A stretch of DNA of 64,000 nucleotides from Dryococelus australis (lineage: Eukaryota; Arthropoda; Insecta; Phasmatodea; Phasmatidae): positions 61,287,251 to 61,351,250 of the forward strand of contig CM056994.1 in assembly GCA_029891345.1 (NCBI GenBank), written 5' to 3'. Within the stretch, counting starts at the first letter, position 1. Every line of letters begins with the position of its first letter. Below the pieces are notes generated by a model, which was not told the origin of the DNA, searched no databases, and saw only the letters and a program-made list of their open reading frames with translations. Below are positions 24,041-35,699 of this stretch, piece after piece. The position numbers and the translations under genes are program-made.

Positions 24041-24554
24041 TTTTGTATACGACTCCTAACGTCTTCGGCCCAACAGGCGTTTTCTAGCCGACCTACTATC
24101 CTGTAGGGCCCTTCCCATTTCTCTGCCAGTCCGGTACTGAACTGGCCGCCCTTACTCGGGGTGATTTCGGAGGACGGTCTTGCCCATATTGAAACACTGT
24201 ACCCTGGTGCATTGCTGTGGGTACTTCTTTCCTATGAAACGAGCCTGGGCTTCTCGAGCTTGGTCCATCCGGGCCAAAGTTACCAAAAGCACCTTTTCCG
24301 GCTGGGGTAACTCACTGGGCTGTTGTTCCCATTGGCAGTCTCCTGGGTGGCGGAGTCTGGCCCAGAATGAGCTGGCTGGGGCTGGTGTTGACAGCCTCGT
24401 TAGTTCTCCTGTGGAAGGCGAAGAGGATCGTCAGGATCCACTGGTCCCAGTGGCGTTGGTCATTACCCGCGCTGAGTCGGAAGCTCTTCTTGAGTTCCTG
24501 GTTCCTCCGCTCAGTGGGGTTAGCTTGCAGGTGGTATGGGATGAGTGATGTCAT
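24040..24554 (-). pseudogene. Gypsy integrase, C-terminal half (relic B)
   Basis: Integrase joins element DNA to the host chromosome. 24554-24312 reads YHLQANPTERRNQELKKSFR and WDQWILTILFAFHRRTNEAV, the region around the third catalytic residue of gypsy integrases. A C-terminal piece follows at about 24160-24040 (GGQFSTGLAEKWEGPYRIVG, RLENACWAEDVRSR), matching the typical post-core beta-barrel. The zinc-binding N-terminus and the first catalytic residues are deleted. Confidence 0.8.
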
Positions 24555-25070
24555 TCAAGTTCTTGCAGTTAACATAACATTTCTTTGGTACCAGTACCAC
24601 TAGTGAATTATATGGAGAATCGGACGGCTCTAGTATTCCTTGTTCCTTGATCTCTTGCACTTGCTTCATTATTAAAAATCACCTCCTGGCAGACACTTGA
24701 TATGGGCTTTTGTATACGGGGGCTTCAGTGGTTGTACGATCTTGTGTTGAATACTCTGTGTTTAGCGCTATTGCTCTACTTTCCAAATGCGCCGGCGTGT
24801 TCATCTATGATCTGTTTTAACAGGGCGAACTCAGGCTATGCTCCCAGTATACGGTGACCCTATTCTTATCTCCCAAGCATACTTTCCCTTGCCCATAATC
24901 TATGATACGTTTTTTTTGGCATAACCCAGGGTGGCATAAAATCATGGCTTCTGTAATTTCCGGCGAGACCACAAATTCCGCCAAGTTGGAGTGTTTGTAT
25001 GTATAGGTTCACCATGAGTGTAGTACATCATTCTACGCTAAGGGTCGTATCAGCTGGGCCATTCGCACCA
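24545..25070 (-). pseudogene. Protease end and RT start (relic B), left part
   Basis: The minus strand from 25070 reads TMVRMAQL, later HSNLAEFVVSPEITEAMIL, which aligns to TVRMAKLE and KFVVSPDIQEEHIL of relic A. Further on come EIKEQGILEPSDSPYNSLVV and LVPKKCYVNCKNLNDITHP, the first RT block. It then passes directly into integrase at about 24545, so the RT core, RNase H and integrase N-terminus are missing. Confidence 0.75.
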
Positions 25071-25552
25071 TAGTCTATTCACGCTTTCTTCAGCCTTTTG
25101 GAATAGAACCTTTGAAAAATCACCCTAGGCGTAACATGTCAACCTGTTGTGTTCAATAACTTGTATTCCACAATTATATAACCATGTGATTAACATTAAA
25201 TTAACATTAAAGTACTGTGTTCTTGAATAGATTAATAATTTACTTAGTATCTTCTATAACTTGTAATATTCACTTCGTATTAAATACGAATGAACAACAG
25301 TGAGAGCAGCGACGTGTTGGCAATGGCCAGTAAAAAATAGGTTACAGTTACAATATTTTTTAACCTTGTTTTTATGTATACTATTTGTAAATTAAACTTT
25401 TCCAGTTGATATATTTGTATTGTTAGGTAGCACTGACGGAAAAAAACACATTTCATTGCTGCAGTTAAAAATATCAGCGCATATTACTGTGCCTAGGCTC
25501 TAGTGACACTGTTTTTTTTCCGTCCAAGGTTCAATAAGTGAAGCGGAGAGTG

Positions 25553-25608
25553 TCACTCTCTCTGGTTCTCTCTCACACTCTCTCTCTTCTCTCTCTCTCT
25601 CTCTCTCT
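25553..25608. repeat. (TC)n microsatellite inside repeat G copy 2
   Basis: TCTC run, interrupted, at the position equivalent to the GA run of copy 1. Confidence 0.9.
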
Positions 25609-26060
25609 CGGGAAGTTCGTACCACCTGTGTAGCAGGAAAGGTATACATTTTGTTATTTCTAATTTCAGCATATATCATACTAATTACAGCAACAATAAT
25701 GATGTTTGAAATTGTAATTTACAACTGAAATGAGATTTTATTGTTTAAATACCTATTATATGTTATTTAGATGTGATCATGCGATGCTTACAAATCCAGC
25801 AGGTTGGCAGATGTGTGGAAAGGAGAATATAGAATTTGATCAGCTTTCCCCTAGTCAAGCTCTTGTCCCAATATGGGGGCAATTATACCCACTTTGTATA
25901 GTGCCTTACGGCTGGCAGTGATGTGGCGACATGTCAATGACACAGTGTGCTTCTGAACGAAGCGTCAAGTTCGCACTTGTGTTTTTAAACTTCCTAGGCA
26001 AGTTACAATGTTGTGAAAAATATGTTTTTCCATGGCAGTAATAAATATACTGTTACGTAT

Positions 26061-27947
26061 TGACGCCGTTGGGTGAGACACGAGACGAACAATGACACAA
26101 TTCACTTACGGTAGGTGTGTGCCAGCGGTGCTTCCCAGACACCGCACTTCAAGACTAGGGTTATCAGGGATGCTGTGGGTTCTGTGTCCATCTTACCCGA
26201 GCATCTTTACAACACACTGATCAATACCAAACATTTTATCACTGAAAAATGGGCAGGAGCTTTGCTGTTCTGATGCTACAAATAAACGCACATGTTTTAC
26301 ACTGAGTGACACTATTTATTGACTTCCAATTAGAAGATTGTGCCAAAAAAAAAAAAAAAAAAAAAGGAATTAATGATTGAAACTCGGACGTGTCTAGCTA
26401 ATTCCGTTGGGTTCTTCCCCCAGCTCACAATTATTCTAGCGCACTCCAAGATGGATAATTTTCTCCGGCGTGTTCGAGAACACAGCCCCCACAAGGAAAG
26501 AGGTCTACAGCCGCTAGGATGGACTGTAGATTTTTCCTGGAGACAGGACATGGAGAATTACAAGATTAACCCTGAACACATGTGATTATTTTACTACACT
26601 AACGCGGACTCATCAGGATGCATCACCCAGCACATGATGAGTGTGGTGACGGTTTTTACACATAGCCGGCTAGGACGGAAATAATGTCACCATACAAATT
26701 ACACAAATGATGATGATTCAATATGGGACACGACATGAATAGGCACAATAAACATGCAGATGCATGAAAGTATGTTTAGGTGGTGCTGGATACAATGCGT
26801 AGCGGACCACGTGTTGCAGGTGGAATCGCAGTAGTTTTCTGTAAAAACGGCAAATAATTACGGAAAAAGTGATATCAGTGTGTGGAAAAATTATTCCCTT
26901 CCTGATTAAAGCCTACAAAAGCTCGTAGCACACCTGATGGCAGAAAAATCAACATGTGCACAAGACCGTGTGGTCATACACACAAAGCATTAATCATGAA
27001 AAATACACGAAACCCTGAATAAAACAATACATGTTACCCTGAGATTAATTATATTGCACATGTTTTTACAAAAATATGCCCTTAAAGCGCATGGATGGCA
27101 GAGATACAGACTTGGTGATATCTGACAGTGTGGGTATGGGGGATGTGACCGTAACACAATTAAACATGAAAAATACCCTGAAATACGTACATAAAAATAT
27201 AGCCCTTAATATGGCATGCTGCAATTAAGCAGAAATTACAATGAAAAGCCTTTAGTGTAGGCGGATGGCACCTGATTTACAAGTTGCGTGGGCTGCGTGG
27301 CCTCTTGGACATCTCCTCCTTCTCTCGTTTAAATTCCAAAAAGCCACAAGGGCTGCAAATTGTTAAGTTAAGCGGAAGCATAATGCTGCAGAATGTCTGG
27401 CAAAACGTACACAAGGCAAATGTTAACTGGTATACTAAAAGTGAACTATGGAAATGTAACTCAGTGCAAAAAGCTGAAGTGCGTACGTGACAGCGTCTTA
27501 CCTCGCCATCTCTCCCAGACGGACTGCCCAGAGGCAGGAGTCGCACAGACCTACCATTGCTGCCTACGGGGTTCACACAAGCAGAAGTGCTTTGCACGCA
27601 GAGTAAATTCAAGTACATAATCACTCTAAGCTTTTACGTTGTGAATTTTCTGTGTTTGTTGATTGTTCTATATGGAAGCATGTACTCTGGAATAATAACG
27701 TCCTTATTCTTTGCGCAGTGTGCATTTTGAATTTGAACCAAGCATGGTGCAACAATTTATGAACATACAATTTTAACATTTTAGGACTCTTGGACCCTAA
27801 AATAAAATAGCAAGACATGGTTTACACTTTAAAACAAATATCCCATTACGGGAAAGTCCAGCTTATGGCCTCTTCGCGCACATGCTTACCCACATGAGTG
27901 GTGAGTGCCATCATGGTCTTAATGCTGCTGGCTGTTAGCCGGCGTCA
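26061..27947. mobile_element. Element H, copy 1 (TIR element, about 1.9 kb)
   Basis: The ends are TGACGCCG and CGGCGTCA, an 8-bp perfect inverted repeat. A second, inverted copy lies at 44948-46733 (for example 26450-26530 matches 46450-46370, and 27480-27600 matches 45440-45330). There is a run of about 22 A at 26343. A short frame beginning MDNFLRRVREHSPHKERG is kept in both copies (MDDFLRSVSEHSPHKERG in copy 2). No recognisable transposase; superfamily unknown. Confidence 0.7.
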
Positions 27948-28849
27948 GTGTGTTTCGTTAACCACAGCGTGTGAAATGGTGTGGCGTTGCTGCGTGGTGG
28001 TCATTTGACTGGCCCTGTGTGTATGCGTGATTTCAAATATTTGATGTGCATTATTTATACGTTTTAACTGTGAACTGTTTTTATGACGCAGTGAAGTATT
28101 TACAGCCATGTCTGTTTATTTTTCACAACATTGTACCTTTTCCCTAGGTGTTTGAAACAGTTGTGTAACGAGCGCACATTTCTATGATTTGAATGTCTGC
28201 CACAATCCCTACAAAATACTAAGTCCAACCAGATAAATTAAAACAAATAAGAAAATAAACCTAGAAACCAGTAAATACCAATGCAAGTAAATATTAGCAG
28301 AATAAACATAACGGTAGGCCTATATGTTTGCATGTTCACCACTATCTATCTTTTACGTTTTTCGATGCTACAAACAATAAATACGAGACACGAGTTCCGT
28401 GCTTGAATTTACTGTGTCGTTTCATTGGACTGGTTATCCCTTTGTTTTAATTTTTATTCCAAATAAGGCAGTCCTTTTAACGAAATAACCCAACACATAT
28501 TAATAACGTGTAAAATACTACTGTTGTTTCCACCACAGTTGTAACAAACACTGTCATGGCAAAACATTAATTTGTATTATGTGTAACGTGCTATATCGTG
28601 CGTAACAAATAGTTATAAAGCCGACCTAAATATTGTTATAGGCCTAAATTGTGAACATTCGTAGGACATATGACAGTATTCTTTGAACAGCTGTGAACAT
28701 TAATTAATGCATTTGACAGTTATAAGGTAGAAGTCACGTGGCATTTTTTATGTTTATGTGTAGCGGAATGATACGTAATCAGTAACTTAAAGTAGATATT
28801 TAGCAGGGCTTCAGAAAAGGACTAAGTTATAGTGAATTAACTATATACG

Positions 28850-30190
28850 GGATTGTGGTCTGAGTGATGCCCTTTGTTGTGGGGTTAGAACATCATTCCG
28901 CACAAAATTGCTAGTCGTGGCGGAGTATAATAATGGGAGTATCTTTTTGCAGTTTATTTCTACTTCTATATGTGGCACTTCTGGGGGTTCACTCTCTTCT
29001 TTTAGTCTTTGGAGGATGGGCCCTTCAATCCCAGTGATGGAGGCCCGCTTCTCATCCCGGTGACGGTGTTTTCCACCTGGCTAGTTTGTTCGTTGTTATC
29101 TTGGCGTGGAGGAGGAGCTGGCACCCTTGCCAAGACTCTCTCTCTCGCTTGCCCCTGGCCTGCCTGACAGAGAAGTCCTAGTTAAAATGCTGATCTGGGC
29201 AGAACCTGCACTTAAGTAAGAGAGGGGTGGGGGATGGCGGAGGAGGAGGGTTTCCTGGCCTACTGACCCGTGGTTTGTCGAGCACAATCTGCACTTTAAA
29301 ATACCCCTCTCTGTTTCTCGGGTTCGTTCAACCAGCTCCTCTATTGTTTGCGGATTTGAGATTTGAAGGAGATTGCATAACTGCAGTAGAAGCATGCAAA
29401 CAATATCACAAACGCAGCTCTCCTCAGTTTCAGTGGGGAAAATCCTTTGGTACATCTGTACTTTACGCCTGATAAATATCTCGGCGTCCTCTTCGGAGTG
29501 CTGGGTTCAACCGTAAAACTCTGTTGTGAGGTGTGCAACAACTTCTTCCCCGGAAAATTGCATAGAAAGAACCGAGCATAACTGACCCCATTATGTTACA
29601 AATTCCCCGTATTTGTTCCACCACTCTAGAACTTTACCTCACAGTTGTTTGTGGACACGTTTCACACACTGTTTATTCGGTACCTCATGCTCCTTGAATT
29701 ATTTTTCGCATTCAAGGATGAAGGCGATAGGGTCATCATTCAGATGCCCTGCGAACTCGGGCAACTGTGGCTCGCTGGCACCGCAGTTAGTTGTCTGGCT
29801 AATGCTATGGCCTAGGTTACTTGGTTGGTACTCTACTGTGTGCATACACACTTCGCAATGATAGGCTAACTAGTTGCATCACTCCCTCTTCTGTCCAGCC
29901 TATGCACATGTGGTGGAAGGGCTGCACACATAATACAATGTACCAGGTTGCTTCCTCCATGGCCTGCGCAGGTGATCCAGCTGCAGAAGGCAGACTGGCG
30001 GGTACGGCAGTTGTTGCAGCTATATTCCAGCCCATTAGTGGAGCGTGCTTCATCCATCCAACCTAGACATTAATGGTGGAACAAGTTTCGACAGTGTGCA
30101 CATATAATGGAGTTTACAGCTGTGCAAGGGCATGTGGCTATATGACCCTGTTTGGGTTTGCCTCGGCCATAGTGATTTCCTGCAGGTCTA
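28850..30190 (-). pseudogene. Gag and protease start of gypsy relic B
   Basis: Minus strand. First finger at about 30165-30035: TCPCTAVNSIICAHCRNLFH, stop before CLGW, then LEYSCNNC. The second finger follows with CSWITCAGHGGSNLVHCIMC and FHHMCIGW. The Gag helix region reads SNPQTIEELVERTRETE (about 29340). A knuckle CRFCPDQHFN, stop, D lies near 29200-29165. The protease start, PHIEVEINCKKILPLLYSA, is at about 28990-28930 with Tyr in place of the catalytic Asp. Frameshifts and stops disable it. Confidence 0.75.
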
Positions 30191-30374
30191 ATTGGCTTGA
30201 CTCTGCGTCGGACATATTTATTGGAGTGTTTGGGCACCACTGGGTTATTCTGGACTCCTCAAAGTCTGTTATTGGGTTAATTCTTGACGTCCGGCTAGTA
30301 TCTGGTACTTGCGGGTCTCGGGTCTTTCATGGTTCACTTCAATTTCACCATTTGCAAAACACAATTTTACTAGA

Positions 30375-31403
30375 CACGTACAATCCTTCGGATTTAAATT
30401 CTGTCACCTGCGACTCGGGAGTAGCCTTAAATTTTGGCATTACAGTTAAGATGAAAAGACGGCTCCAAATAACTTTAATAAGGCAGGAACGGCTTCACAA
30501 ACATTAGCAGTAATAATTACCCAGCATAAAAAACAGTATATTTGCGCCGGCGAAATGTGAAAATGTCTTTGGTTATTTCATGGGGGTTATTTTAACACGG
30601 AAACAAACCGTAAACACTACTTAATGGCCACCTAGCATCTGTACAGCCAGCGAAACATATTTATTTACTTTTGACAGTCACTATATTTAGTAATCATATG
30701 GCTACCCATTTTTGTATATTACATTTGGTCTAAAGCTTGTTCATTAAATAAAATTTCGACTTAATTTCCCCACCTACAAAACATTTGAGACAGAAAATTT
30801 GTATTATGTTGCAATGTTTCCAAATATGTATACGTCACGCAATTACTATTCCACGGATGGTAACGTGACTTGAGAAAGCAAAACCATGGCAACATGTTAC
30901 ACAAAATGGCATCTATCAACATGCATTTGTGGCGTGGCGGCGGTGGGCGTGCAAACTATGTAAGCTATCTTTATCTTGTACAGCAGAGTAATTATTTTCT
31001 CATGTACGGCACCTATGACCGAGCTCCAACTTGTTTACATTTTACTCATGTGGGATGAAGGTTATTTGGTTTATGAACACGAGTGAACAAATTATTGCAT
31101 GAGTGAAAAGCTAAGTCATTTTTTTTTGTAAAAATGTGTGCCCTATACATGCCGAAATCACATTTTTCCACAAGAATGATTTATTTTCTCATTTTTTTTC
31201 ACAAGAAATTAGAGTTGTTCTGATACCAAGTTTTCCGATACAGATGCCGATAACCTGATACCATTGCCCATACCCCGATATTGGGGAAGTATCGGGACAA
31301 TTCTACAAGAAAAATCCGTTTTCATAATTTTATGTTATAAAAATTACATTTCACATTTTTTCGCAAATTTTTGCGTAAGAATCATTAAACCATTTTTTCC
31401 CAT
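30375..31403. mobile_element. Non-homologous block replacing PBS and LTR end of relic B
   Basis: Comparison with relic C shows homology lost after TTTGCAAA (about 30357) and regained at 31404. The block contains GATAC-rich sequence (31213-31305) similar to 520-625, suggesting an inserted hAT-like element, possibly with a deletion. Its exact borders and target duplication were not found. Confidence 0.4.
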
Positions 31404-32239
31404 CTCTAACCATCACACATGGGGTTAATATTGGCTGGTTCAAGCTCACTTTCCAGCAAGGGTCTGACCAGTGTACGAGGTAGGTTGAGTCGTTTGGCGG
31501 CTAGGTATGAAATTGAGTCCTGGGTTGGCTAAGTGCGAGGTGGTGTGACTAGAGCACCTGTATACTTGTGCTGGTGTTCGAACGGCTCGGCTGTGAAGTG
31601 AGTAGGCTGGTGGTGGCTTCTGGAAGTGCTGGCCGATCCCCAGATGCTGCTGTGGTTGAAACTGCCAAAGGATATCTGGACCAAGCTGGTGCTGTGGTTC
31701 CCATGGAACCAGGGGCAGGCTATGCCCAGCAGGACCTCTTCCCCACGGCTAATGGCAGCAACTACCGGATGTAGTTTCCCAGGCCTATTCCTAAGGTTGA
31801 AAAGAGAGAAGGGGAAGGAGCTGGAAGATGAGCCCTCTCCAGCTGTTGGGCAGTGTGACCTCGGTCCCGGGGGTTATTGTGGCAGAATGAGTTATTGGAT
31901 GGGGTGCAGTCCCAGGTAGCTTTGTAAGTGACCATGGCCTTTCTCTCTTGCAGATCCTTACCACCCCTTTTGGTCTAGGCATGGAGGGGTGCTAAGACCT
32001 GCCTTACAAGAGGGGAGCAGGCGAAAATTGGTCTCTACCTAGGAGTGTTCTACTGCAGCGGTGGCCGGGCCGATGCAGAGCTGTACCTTTACCCTAACCG
32101 GCAACACAAGTGGTGTGGTGGTTGGAGGGCAGGTTTTCTCTGAGTTGTCAGGTTACAACAGTGGGTTTGGGCCCAAAGGCGGTCAGGCCTCCAGAACCAG
32201 TCACACCCCCTCCAGCAACTTAAATGGTGTGGCGGACGG
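31404..32239 (-). mobile_element. 5' LTR remnant of gypsy relic B
   Basis: Shares most of its length with 19588-20440 and 56560-57320. It lacks the first 60 or so bases present in the other two copies and stops at 32239 before the region of the polyA signal, so it is truncated at both ends. Confidence 0.7.
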
Positions 32240-35200
32240 AGTATTTATTTCTGGTTTAGTGTATTTTAGAGGGAGAGCGAGCGCTGGAAATAAGTACATG
32301 CGTGGCATAATAGAAACATGCTATTTAAATAAACATTGTTAGGGATGGGCCAATGCCGATATCGATTAACCGGCCGATACCACTACCATCTGTATCTGCG
32401 CCATCTGAACATTATTTGCAGATTATTATTCACAGATTAGTAGCACTTAGATTACTTCAGTAGCACCTCGTTGTGATCGCGTTCATTCTGTCTGAAACCC
32501 AAAATATATTTGGAAAAATTGTTTTTCAATGATTGGTTCTCTTTGTGCACATTTTACCGTATTTCCTGTCGGTACGCTTGCAAAAGACTGTATGCATTAT
32601 TGTTTTTGAACACTATGTAAATGCAAAACAATGTGAATAATATTGGTGCTATCGATAGTTTTGATAATGTCCCGCAAGATTTTTTTTTGTGTTTAATTTT
32701 TTTAATTTTTTTACGGCTTTCGTAGGGTGGCGACAATGAGAAAGCAACTTGTATTCTTATTCTCCGTATGCGTATACTGCACTCGTAGGTTGGCAACAAT
32801 GAAAAGAAATCACACACTGTATGACACTATTCAACAAGCTGTGACACAAAGCAAGTAAGATAAAGAGACAAAGCTCAATGCTATTTTTGTGGGCAGATTT
32901 TCCTCTGTGTATGGGATATTAGGTAGAATTTGCTGCCAACCATACAACTCTTAAACATAATTATTTCAATTTTCAGACAGACATTTTAGTCACTAATAAT
33001 TACAATTAGGTAAATATTTTATAATTAAATGCTATATTTACAAACAGTAACATGGAACTAAATCTGTGTTTAACCATTGATGGTAGAGAATACATACATT
33101 GGCTACTATGTTAACTGCACAATCGTCCATTAAAATGTTAATTGTACATATTTCTTTCTTTTAAAAAGGTATTGTCACTGATATCAATAACTCTTGTACC
33201 ATTTATTCTTAGGAAATTAGCATTTGAAAATTCAATAAAGTTCAATTCCAATTCTTGCAATTGATTGCAAACATCAACTCCACCTTCTCCAGCAATGAAC
33301 AGAACAACGGAAACAAAACAACTGAACGCTCAGGCGATGACAGTGCATGCCAACTTCAAAATTATTGAGCCTATTTTATGAATGATGGTAAGAATAATTA
33401 AACGTAATTTACTTGTGACTAAGTATATTCAAAAATAAATTTATATTGTTTATAAAATATGCAACTTTCTTTATTAATGAGCATTATTTTAATTTTTTCA
33501 ACAGTTCGCAAAATATTCTACCCTAAAATTTAGTGGCCCACGAAAATCCTATAGAGCTTCGACCCCCTGATCTATGGTGTTGTTTTGTTATTGTAAAGGC
33601 TGGTTTCACCAACAAAGATTAACTTTTTGAAACATTGAGATAATTTTATCCAGACGAGAGGTTTAACTTTGATTTTTATCTCAATAATGTTGAGCGTATT
33701 TCACCACATATTATCCGCCATCAAGAATGTCTCGTTGAAATTATCTCTATATTCTGACTTAATCGCGATGTTCTACTTCGCTGGCTCAATCTACAGAAAA
33801 TATTTGGTATTTTATGTTTAATAAAGTGAATATTTTTTAGTAGTCGAGATGGTATTTTCATGAAAAAAAAAAGCAACAAAACAAATATGTATTGCGAAGA
33901 AAAAACAGTTTGTTAGATGTAGTATCGAAATGTAATCAGCATAATCTAAAATAAGTGAAAAATTGAATTTTTCTAAATGTTCTATCAAAATAATATGTAA
34001 TATTATCAATGGTTTAAATGCTATTTTCCTTACAACATATTTTTCTAAAGGGCTAATAGTACATATTTAAAGAAATATACTTATTTAGACAAACTTGCTG
34101 TAATTAACACCATGTGGTGAAAATACTACAAACTCTACAAATATAGGCTCAAATATATGTTTCATAAGTTATTGCTATTTTTGTGGCCAAATTATAGTTT
34201 GTTGCATAGCTCATAAATTTGATTATTTTTTTAAGTCTTGAACGTAAATGTGTTTTACATCCAGGCCTGAATTCATAAACTCAAATTGAGTGCATTATTA
34301 TTTATCGAATCACATGCAGCAAATAAACTTACACTGCAAGAACCTGGCAATATTAAATATATATTAAAATTTAATAAAAGTGTTTCATATAGAAAACAGA
34401 TAACACTGCAATTATTGTTTCCCAAACTAGTTTCTATACATCAACACTTTCCTCAATACTCTTGCATTCGTGCTACCATTTCCAGATTATGTGTTTATTA
34501 GTACCTACTGTTTAATGTTATGCTCACAATCTACAAATAATAATTCTAATCACTTTCCAAATTTCTTTGTGAATAGTCTAATATATTAGTTTATGTTTTA
34601 CAGTTTTATCTTGATAAAGAGACTTTATCCACCAAAATCGTTGGTTCAGATATTTTATGTAGATATTGACGAGGTTTCGTAGTGCCTCAGTGGGTAGAGG
34701 TGGGTTTTGAGGAGCGGTAAATAATTAGGTTGGAAATTTGGTAGGAATTGGTATTATTACCCGGGGTGCCAGGTATCATCCAGGTGCTGGTGTTGCCATG
34801 AAGTTCTTGTAGAGCACCTTCTGCTGATCCCAGTGTTGTACAGGCTGATGACCAAGGCAGTAACCCTTTTGGTGGTAGAATGATAACTCCTCACAATGAC
34901 TGTATATATCCCTTGTTTGACAAGTGGTGGCCTATTCGGGCTGACCACATGCCCTCAAAATGCATTAGATTATGTTGCAGATACAGATGAACACTTGAAA
35001 CATATTATTGAAACACTTGCAGAAACATTAACATTTTTGGCAGGAATGCTGAGGACCCGTGCCCTTAAGTGCCCTAAGGCAAACCAGAATAAAAACACAC
35101 ATGCTAATGTTCACTGCTGCATTTTACTTGGCATGACCATTACATTACCCTCTAGGAAGTCACTTGACATGGTTGTTGGGCTTGGCCTGCCAACTGGAGA

Positions 35201-35690
35201 AAACAAGGGGCAGTTTTCCCAGGCTGAATTAATGAAGGTTCGGTAAACTACTGTTCTATTGCAAATTAACTGATTAGGCTAAAAGGTGACGGCCACTCAA
35301 GTGTTGGAAATTGTGAGACACTGTGACATGTCCATCCCCTCTGAGTGCTATACAATGACTAACTTTTGGGACATGGCGCACTGGCCGTCTTGGCGGGCTG
35401 GCGCATCACGTGGAACTACTTGCTAGACATACAATGCACAAACAATACCTTGCCACTTACTGTACTCGCTAGCTAACAACATTTAAAATTCCCTTGTGTC
35501 AACAAATCAGAAAAACACTTGCAAAAAGGAGATGAGATAAGATGAGGGTGAAAACATGCGAGATGTAAACAGACAGAAAATAATAAATAAACTCTATGAA
35601 CACTTTAAACAAAGGGATACTTCTTGGGATGTCTTTGGTGTCCACATGACTTCGCATCACACGACATTTGCAGTATAGCCATTGCAAAAA
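32240..35690. other. Intronic AT-rich stretch, mostly unrecognised
   Basis: A GATAT/CCGATAC-rich segment beginning TTAGGGATGGGCCAATGCCG at 32339 looks like a hAT-type element end. The remainder is AT-rich. An open frame at 34896-35246 has no recognisable domain. No gene supported. Confidence 0.4.
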
Positions 35691-35699
35691 TATTTAAAC

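Larger units (their letters stand above)
25071..28845. mobile_element. Repeat G, copy 2 (inverted), carrying element H
   Basis: Inverse copy of 9570-11490, split at about 26060/27948 by element H. Outer ends TAGTCTATTCAC (25071) and GTGAATTAACTATA (ending near 28844) form imperfect inverted repeats. The flanking protease sequence of relic B is continuous across it when compared with relic A (SLRPQ on one side, TVRMA on the other), which proves insertion into relic B. Confidence 0.8.
19523..32239 (-). mobile_element. Gypsy relic B, interrupted by elements G and H
   Basis: In element order (right to left): a 5' LTR remnant (32239-31404), a non-homologous block (31403-30375) where the PBS should be, Gag (30190-28990), protease start (about 28990-28850), inserted G with H (28845-25071), the rest of protease and the start of RT (25070-24545), a deletion, integrase end (24554-24040), Pro/Ser/Thr-rich tail (24040-23000), anonymous sequence, and a 3' LTR (about 21750-19523). 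The two LTR copies are visibly diverged, so the insertion is old. Confidence 0.75.

Noticed and set aside
26340-26585. 81-codon frame in element H as a transposase
   Set aside because: Begins in a poly-A run, no DDE or helix-turn-helix motif; only a short peptide-like segment is shared with copy 2.
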